DNA of 64,000 nt from Undaria pinnatifida (taxonomy: Eukaryota; Sar; Phaeophyceae; Laminariales; Alariaceae): NCBI GenBank assembly GCA_012845835.1, contig JABAKD010000027.1, positions 13,066,487-13,130,486 of the forward strand, read 5' to 3'. The notes beneath the pieces are model-generated. The model had not been told where the DNA came from and made no database searches. It saw nothing but the letters and a program-made list of their open reading frames with translations. Below are positions 11,894-23,300 of the stretch, piece by piece; the stretch's first letter is position 1; every line of letters begins with the position of its first letter. Made by a program: the position numbers and the translations under genes.

Positions 11894-12515
11894 CCGCCAT
11901 GATGGATGATGATATGTTTCGACATGTATGTATGCTACGATGGAAGTACACCTGATATTTTCCTAGGATTCTCAGTTGTAGAGCAACTAACTCCGTACCT
12001 CACCCTAAAACCTCACTTTCCGCAAAAATGCGCGCTGATGATCAAGAAAACTTCCCCCATGGCCTTAACAAGAGGATTACCACACCAACGATGTAGTTGT
12101 GAAACATAAAAGAAAGAGATTCGAACGACATTGAGTATTTATTTCATCAGTGGCGGAGCTCCGCCAGTTAGCCAGCTTCTCGACCTCAAAGTACGCGTCA
12201 CGAGGCACTTCAAACCAGAGCATAGCAGGGATATTTTTTCGCGGCAGTAAAACGAGGCAAAGTATAATAAGCTGTCCCTCGCGAGTTTACTCATCGCGCA
12301 ACAGCGTTGAGTTTATGACACCAGAGGAAGGCTATACAAGTAGTACAAGTGACAAGCGATGACGTCTTACAAGCACGGTATGCATTATATTGTAGCTTTG
12401 GGCGTCACAACCTGCTTACTGTTTGTATCCTCTCTCGTGAATGTTATGAAAACACTTCCTCTGCAAATGCAGTGTACTGGTACGCGGTAACGACGTATAT
12501 GCTATAATAGCAAGG

Positions 12516-14317
12516 GCTCACGCGCGCGTTTTTCGGAGGCGACGCTCTTTTCTGAGCGAGATTTATTTTTTCATTAATTCAGTCGTAGCTCACCAGAAAA
12601 CTGATTTTTGCGAAATCTCAGGGTCATGTAGGTGCAGAGTAGGACACAAGACGACTTGTTATTTTGATGGATCCAACACGTCCTGACCGGTTAGGGTCCA
12701 AACCCAAGGAGCTGACAAATAGGTTTGGAATCGCGTTTGTACTTTTGAAACACTTTATTCATAAGTAAGTGTTGCTGATACGATTGTATACCACTGCAAA
12801 GGCTCCGTATGGGCGCCGGCATATCGCCGGCGCCCATGCTTCAGGTAGGGCAGGGCAGCACTTCGACGAAATAAGTTGTAACTGTCAAATTCGACATTGG
12901 AGTTTCAAGCTTTGCCAAGATTTTAATACGAACATGAGATTCTGAAGGTGATGGTTTGGCAGAAGAAAAACGTCATATACAACAAAGTAGGCAATAATAA
13001 GCGAAACACACAGTTAGTTGTTAAATGCGACCTCAACCAAAAGTTGGCCAATATCACAAAACACACCGAAAAGATTATTGAGAACCTGCTTCGCCTCTAC
13101 TCTACTAGGCGAAAACAAAGAAGAGTTGGCATCAATGAAACTGCACTGCTGTCCCAGTGACAATGATAATGGAGGTTCGAAAACGACCGGATGCAAAGTC
13201 GGTTTGCATCATGCGACGACATGGGGCCATGCAGTGTGCGAGGTTTTGGAAGAAGAGATTTGCCTGAAGACTGACGCATTGCTCTGCGTGGTCACGGGCG
13301 AGGAGGAAAACGAAGAAGAGGAGAACGATCTTTTCGTTTCGGCGGCGTTGTCTAAGATACATGCGAGGGTGGCTTTGCTCGTGCGGAAGACTGGCGTAAC
13401 AATTCTCTGTTTTTACTCGGAAAGGCGGGATATGTGTATCTATCTATCTGCTGTCTTTGCTTCGCGCGTGTTTTCACGTTTTCGAAATCGGACGCATCCC
13501 CTCAATATTAAATAATTTGCGGGGTGTCTCTACCATGGCGAAACTGCTGACAGTGCCGTGTGTATTTTCTACTATCAGACTAATACGGAGTAATATTCAG
13601 TACGTTTTCATTTCGGACCATGAGCATAGCGGAAGGTCAATCTTCAGTATTTTTTCATTTCGGACTATTATGCGCATAGCGGAAGGTCTTCAGTTATGAT
13701 TCCGACGGAAATCCAACTTAAGAAAAAAAAAGCGCAGACACTCTAGTGTCTTCTTTCAGGATGTACTACTGCACCAAAACGAACTATCTATGTAATCTGT
13801 AAATAATCTTTGCGTAGAGAAGAATTGACAAACAAAAAACTAAAAAGTCCCGCAAAAGGGTAGGGATGCTGTGTGTGGTAATCACATACCTTTGCAACAT
13901 TTGTTTTTCTCCATCCCAGTTATTATCCTCCCACCACTCTCGCGCTCCCTCCCAGTAGTAACTCAGATCCGGGGTCACATAGCGGGCCCTCTTTCCCCAT
14001 CCCCACTACGCCATGTTGTGTGCCTTCATTTTTATCACGAGAAGAAGTCGACATTTTCTTCCCTCTTCAACTCGCGTCGAATTGTACTAATACCCGCTCT
14101 GCTGGGCGCTCTCGGCAGTTTATTCTTTTTTTTTGTTTTTGGAATTTTGCACTTAAAAAACGTCAAATAAATACCATCACGATGGGAACCGAACTCAAGG
14201 TTCAATGCTAGCAGTACTCGAGGGTAACCAATATTAATGGACCACCGGGGCGACCAGCTGGCATAATAATAAAACAAAATAGGATCTTTCCATAGGGATG
14301 ACATTCCCCCGAAAATA
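12516..14317. other. no gene recognised; hairpin and 60-bp duplication
   Basis: Contains a perfect GC-rich hairpin (12,809-12,838) and a ~62-bp tandem duplication (13,596-13,700, 'TTTTCATTTCGGACYAT' plus 'GCATAGCGGAAGGTC'). A + frame across 13,018-13,515 encodes an acidic patch (GEEENEEEEND) followed by SAALSKIHARVALLVRKTG. It looks mildly protein-like, but I recognise no family and no start or splice context, so I do not call a gene. Confidence 0.35.
12809..12838. other. strong GC-rich hairpin
   Basis: The 12-nt arm ATGGGCGCCGGC and its exact reverse complement flank a 5-nt ATATC loop. The hairpin is isolated in ordinary sequence. It is too GC-rich to be a chance AT palindrome. Function is unknown. 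Confidence 0.8.
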
Positions 14318-15010
14318 TATTATAAAAATTAAAATACACTCCATCATCCAGCTGTGAGGTCGAATATTTTGTCAAAACTCATCTTTGCAAGCTGTGTGTG
14401 ATACTCCGATCGCGCGCATTACGGGTTGTGTGTCCTCATTAAGGATATAGGTCGTCGACTCCCCTTGCAACTACAGTGTAGCTATCAGGGTCAACAGGGT
14501 GATGTTAGGCAGTCTGTGCGCGGAAACTGTAAAACCCGTTTCTGAGGGGGACAAAATCTGACAGCAGCTAGCTGTGGAAGGAAATGCAACAGTTTATCAA
14601 GTGAATACTGTAAGTCGAATATCCGGTGAGGGGAGGGCGGAGTATTTATTTAAGGACGTGGGGGCCTGATTTTGATCAAAAGGGGGGCGGGAGGGGGGGA
14701 GGGGGGGGAGGGGACGGGTGGGGCAGGTCAATTTGTGCGTGGAAACTATAAATCCTTCTTGTGGGGGAGGGGGGGGGATGTGGCGGGGGAGGCGGGGGGA
14801 GGGGGGGGAGGGCCTTAGGTCGCATAGATGTAGGGGTTTGCTATACGCGTGGTGCTAGGTCTAGGCGATGGTGCGGGTGGTGGGGAAGGAGAGGGCGTTG
14901 GGGGCGGGGGTGGGTGGGAATTGCAGCAGCGGCATGGACGGCTCTGAAACGATAACGAAGCGATATCCAGGGCGTGGAATTGTTTATTACTCTGGCGGAT
15001 TTCAATATTA
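14318..15010 (+). mobile_element. poly-C/G element D
   Basis: Tip at 14,318 (TATTATAAAAATTAAAATAC), the 'GATCGCGCGCATTACGGG' block, the 'GTCAACAGGGTGATGTTAGG' block, a subunit with 'TGTGCGCGGAAACTGTAAAA', then G runs at 14,680-14,815. The end resembles 51,730-51,930 in inverse orientation. Confidence 0.65.
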
Positions 15011-15521
15011 TATACCAGGTAGATGTTATTACGATGGCTGACGCTGGCGTTACCCAGAGAGGTGATGGCTATGGTGTCAGTCAACATTATTTACTGCTGC
15101 TGTGCTCTTGAAGCGCGGAATTTGAAAACAGCGTACCAGGTATAATATATACATATATTGTCGACTAATATTATAGATTGTATCCTGCTGTGTCATCAAT
15201 TGTTGGCGCACACGACATCTTGTCAAAATGATCCCTATTATCATAGATTGCTGCTGTGTCATCGATTAGCATGCCACGTGTTGACTGGTTCTCGGAAATA
15301 TATCTGCCCAGGAATCCAAAGTCCAAAATAGTCGCCAATTGCAGCTTGTGTCTCTTCCCCCCAGCAGTACGCGTCCACGACCAGGTAAAGGACGGATAAG
15401 GAAGGGCGAGGGTCGTTGGAGTCGCCCCTCGAACAAAGTGATTTGATCGAGAAATCCGATAGCACTACCCACTGAGTCTACTTAATCCCTTGACTCAGTA
15501 GCTCAAGGAGTAGTGCTATAT
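15011..15521. other. no gene; R6-type repeat fragment at 15,350-15,520
   Basis: The stretch around 'AAGGACGGATAAGGAAGGGC' and 'GTGATTTGATCGAGAAAT' resembles 17,410-17,510 and the reverse complements of 58,345-58,510 and 59,960-60,010 (repeat R6). At 15,470-15,520 'AGCACTACCCACTGAG' mirrors 59,900-59,965. Confidence 0.45.
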
Positions 15522-17305
15522 ATAATAAACATTACAAGCCAGATGATATAAAGGGATGTCTTATTGCTTCAATCGTCAGGTTTGTCCCCTTTGAGAATTT
15601 ATAGTTTCCGCGCACATATTGAAATGTCCCGCCCCCCGCCCCCCCCCCCCCCCCCCCCCCTCCCCTCCCCCTCCACTGACCTCTTTTTCATAACAAACCC
15701 CAACCCTTTCCCCCCCCCGCCCCTCCGTCCCCCGATCCCCCCCCCCCCCTTCCGCCTAGTCTGTCCAAACGCCCCACTCACAATCAAAATCGGCCTGAGT
15801 AATAAACACCTATACGCAGTTGATGTCACGTCATTATCTTTCTGACCATCCATGACGTAGTTTTCAATGATATTCCCCCCAACCCCCCCCCCCCCCCCCC
15901 GCCCCCCGCCCCCCCCCCCCCCCCCTCCAACGCCCCCTCTTTCCCGACCACCTACACGATCGCCTAGACCAAGCACCACGCGTATAACAAGCTGCTACAT
16001 ATCTTTGATCTCACAGCCGAAGTGTATTTGAATATTATTTGTGACCTAAACCTCCTAAAAAATCCCCCCCCCCCTCTTGCTCTCCCTTACTCAAACGCCC
16101 CACCAAATATCAAAATCCGCCACATTAATAAACACTTCACGCACAGGATATCACCTTATTATCTTTCGAGAGCCATCCATGCCGCTGTGTTTCCCCCCCC
16201 CCACACCTCCAACGCCCCCTCTTTCCCGACCACCTGCACGATCGCCTAGACCTAGCACCACGCGTATAACAAGCTGATACATATCTTTGATCTCACAGCT
16301 GAAGTGTATTTGAATATTATTTGTGACCTAAACCTCCTGAAAAATCTCCCCCCCCCCCCCCCCCTCTTGCTCTCCCTTACTCAAACGCCCCACCAAATAT
16401 CGAAATCCGCCACATTAATAAACACTTCACGCACAGGATATCACCTCATTATCTTTCGAGAGCCATCCATGCCGCTGTGTTTCCCCCCCCCCCCCCACCT
16501 CCAACGCCCCCTCTTTCCCGACCACCTGCAAGATCGCCTAGACCTAGCACCACGCGTATAACAAGCTGATACATATCTTTGATCTCACAGCCGAAGTGTA
16601 TTTGAATATTATTTGTGACCTAAACCTCCTAAAAAATCTCCCCCCCCCCCCCCCCTCTTGCGCTCCCTTACTCAAACGCCGCACCAAATATCGAAATCCG
16701 CCACATTAATAAACACTTCACGCACAGGATATCACCTCATTATCTTTCGAGAGCCATCCATGCCGCTGTGTTCCCCCCCCCCCCCCCCCCCCCCCCCCCC
16801 GCCTCGAACGGCCCCTTCTTCCCCATCACCCGCACCCTCGCCTAGACCTAGCACCACACGTATAACAAACCCCTCACCTGAAGCCCTTCCCCCCCCCCCG
16901 CCCCCAATAATATACTGGTGCCAAAACCGTCAGATTTATCCCCTCGAAAGAATTTATAGCTTACATGCACAAATTGCCCCTTCCCCCCCCCCCCCCCCCC
17001 GCCCCCCTCCAAACCCGCTCGCTTTTGATCAAAACCAGGCCCCCCTTTCCCTTCACAGCTGTCAGATTTTGTCCCCCTCAGAAACGGGTTTTATAGTTTT
17101 CGCGCACAGACTGACTAAAATCATCCTGTTGACCCTGATAGCTACACTGTAGTTGTAAGGGGAGTCGCCGACCTATATCCTTAATGAGGACACACAACTC
17201 GTAATGCACGCGATCGGAGTATCACACACAGCTTGCAAAGATGAGTTTTGACGAAATCTTCGATCTCACAGCTGGAGTGTATTTTAATTTTTATAATATA
17301 TATTC
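15522..17305 (-). mobile_element. poly-C/G element E, longest copy
   Basis: Inverse orientation. The left end matches the terminal block of element B (CAGATGATATAAAGGGATGT). The right end is the AT-rich tip (TTTTAATTTTTATAATATAT). It is about 1.78 kb long because an internal ~285-bp unit is tandemly repeated three times (about 16,003-16,860). C runs reach ~31 nt (16,770-16,800). Confidence 0.7.
16003..16860 (-). repeat. ~285-bp tandem units inside element E
   Basis: Unit starts at about 16,003, 16,285 and 16,576, each with 'TTTGATCTCACAGCYGAAGT', 'ATTATTTGTGACCTAAACCT', 'CGCCACATTAATAAACACTT' and 'CGAGAGCCATCCATGCCGCT'. The units differ mainly in C-run length. A single related unit occurs at 2897-3180. 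Confidence 0.85.
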
Positions 17306-18520
17306 GTTCAAGCTCTGCAGACATTAAGATCCAACGGAAGGCCCGGGGGTACCTGCTCAAAATACAACATTTTGGCAACTTCTCGCTCGTCTCGCTCAGC
17401 CCTCATACGCAATCCCGGCCAGGTGCAGAACGGATAAGGCAGAGCGAGTGACGTTGGAGCCGCCCCCCGAAGACGGCGCTCGAACGAAGCGATTTGACCA
17501 AGAAAATCCAGTCTATCGAGAATCCCTTACTGAGGCCGAGACGAAAAACTCCTGACCAAACCCCTGTCCACTCAACAATACATGGTAGTCAGTGTTTTTT
17601 GTGTAAGTGGAGAAGTGTTTTGTCACACTTGACTGGTGGCTCTCTGCGCGAGAAGGCACTTGGCGATCGTCGGGAGTGGCGGAATGTTTTATCACACTTG
17701 ACTGCGCGAGAAGGCACTTGGCGATCGTCGGGAGTGGCTGAATGTTTGGTCGCACTTGACTGCATATATATATACTCCGATACATTCCGAAAGTGTATAT
17801 ATTTACGTATCGTACTACTACGACTGCTGCTGCTGTTGTGTGTGTGGCCGTTTGAATTTTTCGGTTTTGTGAGAACGAGGCGGTGTTTTGGGAGGGGATT
17901 TTGTTTCCGCAGCCCAGGGCACAACGAAGTGATACTTTTTCCTGTAGAGCATGTGTGTGTGGCCGTTTGAATTTTTTGGTTTTGCGAGGACGAGGCGGTG
18001 TTTTTGGGAGGGGATTTTTTTTTCCGCAGAACAGGGCACAACGAAGTGTTTTTTTTTCCTGTAGAGCATGTGTGTGAATGCCCCACCAGCGCTGGGTTGG
18101 CAGGGCAGCCGAACGTGCTCGGATGCTACTAGCAGTGTCGGGGGGGGGGCGTGAACCTCCCCACCCCCCCCCCCAGGACGCCCTTCAGTGTGCGTTGGCA
18201 GGGCCTTGATCACAGTGTGCGTCCCAAATGCCCCACCAGCGCTCGGTTGGCGGGGCAGCCGTACAGTGCTTGGAAGGTACAACAGTGTCGCCTCCCCCCC
18301 CCCCCCCCGGGACGCTCTCCAGTGTGCGTTGCCAGGGCCTTGATCCCAGTGTGCGTCCCATATGCCCTACCAGCGCTGGGTTGACAGGACAGCCGTACGG
18401 TGCTTGAAAGATACAAGCAGTGTCGGGGGCGAACCCCCCCCCCCGGGACGCCCTTCAGTGTGCGTTGGCAGGGGCCCGACAGTGTACGTTGGAAGGACCC
18501 CCACCAATGTGCGTTAGAAA
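17306..18520. repeat. spacer between inverted elements E and F, with three tandem arrays
   Basis: Starts with ATTCGTTCAAGCTCTGCAG, close to the reverse complement of the sequence that abuts the tip of element K at 59,307. An R6 copy follows (17,365-17,540). Then come a ~58-bp unit repeated two to three times (17,625-17,765), a ~113-bp unit twice (17,848-18,075), and a ~139-bp unit three times (18,076-18,500, 'CCAGCGCTSGGTTGRC'). No protein is recognised. Confidence 0.65.
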
Positions 18521-19090
18521 ATATATTATAAAAATAAAAATGCACTCCAGCTGTGAGAAAATATACTATTAAAATAAAAATAAACTCCAGCGGTGAGATC
18601 GAATATTTGATCAAAACTCATCTTTGCAAGCTATGTGTGATACTCCGATCGCGCGTATTACGGGTTGTGTGTCCTCATTAAGGATATAGGTCGGCGACTC
18701 CCCTTGCAACTACAGTGTAGCTATCAGGGTCAACAGGGTGACATTAGGCAGTCTGTGCGCGGAAACTGTAAAACCCGTTTCTGAGGGGGACAAAATCTGA
18801 CAGCTGTGGAAGGAAATGCATCAGTTCATCAAGTGAATCCTGTAAGTCGAATATCCGGTGAGGGGAGGGCGGAGTATTTATTTAAGGACGTGGGGGCCTG
18901 ATTGTGATCAAAAGGGGGGCGGGAGGGGGGAAGGGGGGGGAGGGGACGGGTGGGGCAGGTCAATTTGTGCGTGGAAACTATAAATATTTCTTGTGGGGGA
19001 GGGGGGGGGGATGTGGCGGGGGGGACCGGGGGCGGGGGGGGGAGGGCTTTAGGTCGTATAGATGTAGGGGTTTGCTATACGCGTGGTAAA
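18521..19090 (+). mobile_element. poly-C/G element F
   Basis: The tip sequence occurs twice in tandem (18,525 and 18,557). It is followed by the same blocks as element D, to which it is almost identical over 18,600-19,085. It ends abruptly at 'CTATACGCGTGGT'. Confidence 0.65.
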
Positions 19091-19222
19091 ATATATGTAA
19101 TGGATTTAAAAAAAAAGCATTATATATGTGTTTATCCTCGGGTTGCGTGCACAGCTTTCCTCAAAATCGGTTTTGTGGGTAAATCATAAGAACCATAGGG
19201 TTAAATGATAGTTTTTTTTATG

Positions 19223-19543
19223 GACACCAAGGCTACGGTTGGGGGGTCACGTTTGAGGCCATTTTTTGGAATGACTCGGGGTCACTCACGCCTGTGACCC
19301 CTTGTGCCTCTCCGGTCTTAGCATTCCGTGCTGTTTTGTTTGGCCACATGAATTCGCAACGGACGGGTGATCTACGTTGTGCCTAAACAACCGTCTGAAG
19401 TGCTTTTTGTCCGTGATGAAGAGACTCACTCGTGCGAGTGACTCAAACCCAGTAATGAAAAATGGGGGCATATCATAACATCCCCGCAACCATACCCTTA
19501 GGGGGGTATATCATAACATCCCCGCTACCGCACCCTTGGTCTG
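19223..19543 (+). mobile_element. M2 MITE-like element next to the protease gene
   Basis: M2 terminus (consensus CCAAGGCTACGGTAGGGGGG) at 19,226 and its inverse CCGCTACCGCACCCTTGGTC ending near 19,542. It holds the M2 inner palindrome TCACTCGTGCGAGTGA (19,426-19,441). The right end contains a ~39-bp tandem duplication (19,465-19,526, 'TATCATAACATCCCCGC'). It ends about 200 bp before the ATG of the gene at 19,741. Confidence 0.7.
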
Positions 19544-19562
19544 TAGCGATAACTTCATAAAC

Positions 19563-19572
19563 GATATATACC
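19563..19572 (+). promoter_or_regulatory. possible TATA element
   Basis: GATATATACC lies ~170 bp upstream of the start codon at 19,741 and directly after the M2 element. It is followed by a pyrimidine-rich stretch. This is position and sequence only; the transcription start is unknown. Confidence 0.25.
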
Positions 19573-19740
19573 ACCTCCGCCCCCCTCCTACAGTGTCGAC
19601 AGAGTTTGGCATGTTTGAAAAATAACCAATTAACCAATAAATGGGCACAATACCTCGCGTTCCCCCCCGCCTCGCCCGTGCGCATGCTCCTTACTCGCAT
19701 TTTTTGCAATACGCCATGGAAAAAAGGAAGGAAAACGACC

Positions 19741-20326
19741 ATGAAGATGCCAGCGGCGGCTGCGATCTTTCTCTCACTTGCGGTCATCCCAGTCATTGTC
19801 ACAGACGCAGCGAGAAACAAGCTCACAGTCTCGGAGGGAGATATCAACTTCAAGATATTCAGCTACGACGACGGCCGGTCCAAACCCTTCCAGATCAACT
19901 TCTGGACAAGCGACACGGGTACTTCCAAATTCAAGTTCAACCAGGCGGGACGTGTTACATACTTAAAGGCCAGCTCCGAAAAGTACGTGGTGCGCTACAA
20001 GTCTAATGGCTCTCTGAAGAAGCTTATCCGCAAGGACTCGGGGGCAAGAACGCTTCTTCTTAGCTATGCCGATAAAGTGGGCTACGAACACCACCTAGAA
20101 GGGGACGCGATTGTGCACGAGAACCGCCGCCTATATGCTTGCGGTGATTGCGAGTACACCTGGGATACTATTTGCGGGAACGGCATTCCTTCAGTGTGCG
20201 ACCTGGTCGGGCACGCGTCCCTCGGGGCCACCGGGACGTCTGCGGTGGACATCGTGTGTGAAATGCTCGGGAGCGTGTGCAATGACAGCTCCGCGGATAC
20301 TGCATGCGACGGCCAGTGCATAGACG
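19741..20326 (+). CDS. protease gene exon 1: signal peptide and N-terminal domain
   Basis: Residues 1-195, ending in phase 1. ATG 19741 is in ACC-ATG-A context and gives a clear signal peptide (MKMPAAAAIFLSLAVIPVIV). The rest alternates short polar and aromatic segments typical of a beta-rich domain, then holds eight Cys between residues ~138 and 192 (CGDC, TICGNG, SVCD, DIVCEM, SVCND, TACDGQC). I do not recognise the domain. Donor is GTGAGT at 20,327; reading on meets a stop two codons later. Confidence 0.85.
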
Positions 20327-23300
20327 GTGAGTGAGTGAGGCGCAAGTTACGGTAGGGGGGCGCAGTTAAACTCTAGGTGAGTGAGTGAGGCGCAAGTTAC
20401 GGTAGGGGGGCGCAGTTAAACTCTACATATAAGGTTCCTCGCTTGAGGATCTATCTGTCTCACAAATTACACACACGCTCTAGGGTAGAGAGAGGTGCAC
20501 CATATTGTTCTTTCTGAGGGTTCTTGCTTGAGGAGCTCTACACCACACCCAAAGACTTGTTTTTGAGTAAACTGGAAATGAGACCCGTTGATCAAACCCA
20601 TGGTGTGGCCTAGGTATAATGAACTGTTCATGTTGCAAAACAAGACTGGAATTCCGACGAGTTTGGGGTAGGGAGCCCCGTCACCCAGAAATGGATTTGC
20701 CAACAAGAGGTACTGCACCTCTATCGTAGTGCGCGTGTCGAATTGGTACGCCAAAGTGATATTCCTGTCGCCGTTGTGAGTGAGATGATGGTGGATCGTT
20801 TGGCGCTGTATTTGTAGGGTGGAGACGTGGGTGTGTGGGTGTCAGCTGTCAGCAGTGGTGTCGGTTTGATCAACCAAGGAGTGTGGGGGGAAAATGAATA
20901 TGATGATGCTTTGAGTGGCAAAAAGGCCTGTGTATGCTAAGAATAAAAGGTGTACAGTATGCCACCACTTACTTGGTGATGCCGTATCGAGGAGTATTAT
21001 CAAGACACGCACTGCGCCAGCCAAGACGTTTTGGTATACTCGTCGATCTACACTTTTGCGACTAATGAACCCTCACGCAACTTTAGGCTATAGTCAGCCC
21101 TCATTGAATCTTAGGTTGGTGAACCTTTATTCAAGTCAAGGCTAGCTAATGATTACTCACGCAAAGAACTTTTATTTTACACATCCCCTTTGTCAGATAT
21201 CACCTCGAGTGTGCGGCAGTGCTCGGTAGGCGTCTGCAAATCCCCCTGCTGTAGATGGTTGCTACTCCTTGCCCGCCAAGTACGTTTTGGTTTTTTTTTA
21301 CGGTGGTGTTACAAGCACGCGGCTCATAGAACATTAGCCCGTTCGGGACTTGAGAGGGGGAAGGTGTCGATAAAATGCCGAGGTCTCTACAGCATCTCGG
21401 CCATACATTGTAGCAAAGATACCTACACGCCAAGGAGGCAGGACGCATGCTGCGGTAGAGGTGCACCTATTTGTTGTTACGGAGTAAGCTTTTTTACTTG
21501 AGGGGCTCAATATCTCATCCAAACACAAACGTTAAGAAGAAATTGAAGTGCAATCGGACGAACGATCCCATGGTCTGGGTATAGAAACAGAAAAACACTG
21601 CAAAATATGAGCGACATCCCGACGATTTGGGTTTAAGGAGTCCACGCCCAGAAAGAGCTTAGTAGGCGAAACAGCTACCTCTATCGCAGCAAGCATCGCA
21701 GCTTGGCTGTACTCGCACCGCTGCATGCTCTTCCTATATATGATTCATAGTATCACCCTTTTTCTCGTGTTTTTGTTTGGTCGGTTCACCCCGCGATGAA
21801 GCGCATACCAGTCTCCATAGATCACACGTAGTCACACCTATCAATCCTTTCTAAATAAGTTGGCAAACCCCAGCCATGAATACTAAAGAAACGATCATCA
21901 GGGAATTTGTCCATTCAACACGTACATATTTACGTCGCCCTTTGCCCTGTTCTGTCAACATTCCCACGCCAGATGACACACCAGCGCCAACCCCGGCGCC
22001 TACTACTGCACCCACAACGGCGCCAACCGCGGCCGACACCCCAGCCCCAACCACGGCACCTACCCCTGCACCAACCACAGCGCCGACTACTGCACCCACA
22101 ACGGCGCCTACCGCGGCCGACACCCCGGCGCCAACCACGGCACCTACTCCTGGGCCAACCACAGCGCCGACTACTGTACCCACAACGGCACCTACTGCGG
22201 CCGATACCCCAGCGCCAACCACATCACCTACTCCTGGGCCAACCACATCGCCGACTACTGCGCCCACAACGGCTCCTACCGCGGCCGACACCCCGGCGCC
22301 AACCACAGCACCTACTCGTGCGCCAACCACAGCACCTACTCCTGCACCAACCACAGCGCCGACTACTGCACCCACAACGGCTCCTACCGCGACCGACACC
22401 CCAGCGCCAACCACGGCACCTACTCCTGGGCCAACCACAGCGCCGACTACTGCGCCCACAACGGCTCCTACCGCGGCCGACACCCCAGCCCCAACCACAG
22501 CACCTACTCCTGGGCCAACCACAGCGCCGACTACTGCACCCACAACGGCTCCTACCGCGGCCGACACCCCAGCGCCAACCACGGCACCTACTCCTGGGCC
22601 AACCACAGCGCCGACCACTGCACCCACAACGGCTCCTACCGCGGCCGACACCCCAGCGCCAACCACGGCACCTACTCCTGGGCCAACCACAGCGCCGACT
22701 ACTGTACCCACAACGGCTCCTACTGCGGCCGATACCCCAGCGCCAACCACAGCACCTACTCCTGGGCCAACTACATCGCCGACTACTGCGCCCACAACGG
22801 CTCCTACCGCGGCCGACACCCCAGCCCCAACCACAGCATCTACTCCTGCACCAACCACAGCGCCGACCACTGCACCCACAACGGCGCCAACCGCGGCCGA
22901 CACCCCAGCGCCAACCACGGCACCTACCCCTGGGCCAACCACAGCACCGACTATTGCACCCACAACGGCGCCTACCGCCGCCGACACCCCAGCGCCAACC
23001 ACAGCATCTACTCTTGGGCCGACCACAGCGCCGACTACTGCACCAACAACGGCACCTACTGCGGCCGATACCCCAGCGCCAACCACAGCACCTACTACTG
23101 GGCCAACTACATCGCCGACTACTGCGCCCACAACGGCTCCTATCGCGGCCGATACCCCAGCGCCAACCACAGCACCGACTACTGCGCCGACAACAGCACC
23201 TACTCCTGCGCCCACAACGGCACCTACTGAGGCTGAAACGCCTGAGCCGACGCCTTCGCCTACGACCGTGGAAGCCGGTATGATAGGAAACTGCATGACG

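Larger units (their letters stand above)
10280..12515 (+). repeat. dispersed repeat R4, copy 1
   Basis: Aligns with 54,925-56,870. Shared blocks include 'TTTCTGCGGRCTTCTCTCC', 'AAGACGGTGCTTGCTGCAGG', 'CCGTCGACGAGCACGGGGCG' and 'AAAATGCGCGCTGA'. Copy 1 has acquired a (TAC)n expansion and an M1 element, both absent from copy 2. Copy 2 has a SINE absent here. No protein is recognised. Confidence 0.75.
20327..21972 (+). other. intron 1
   Basis: 1,646 bp. Contains a 50-bp tandem duplication beginning at the donor and two M1 elements. The acceptor at 21,972 follows a pyrimidine-rich tract (CGCCCTTTGCCCTGTTCTGT). An alternative acceptor at 21,873 is also in phase and would add 33 residues. Confidence 0.7.

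Noticed and set aside
13018-13515. 165-codon plus frame with an acidic patch
   Set aside because: Mildly protein-like, but there is no family match by eye, and the upstream half looks AT-rich and non-coding.
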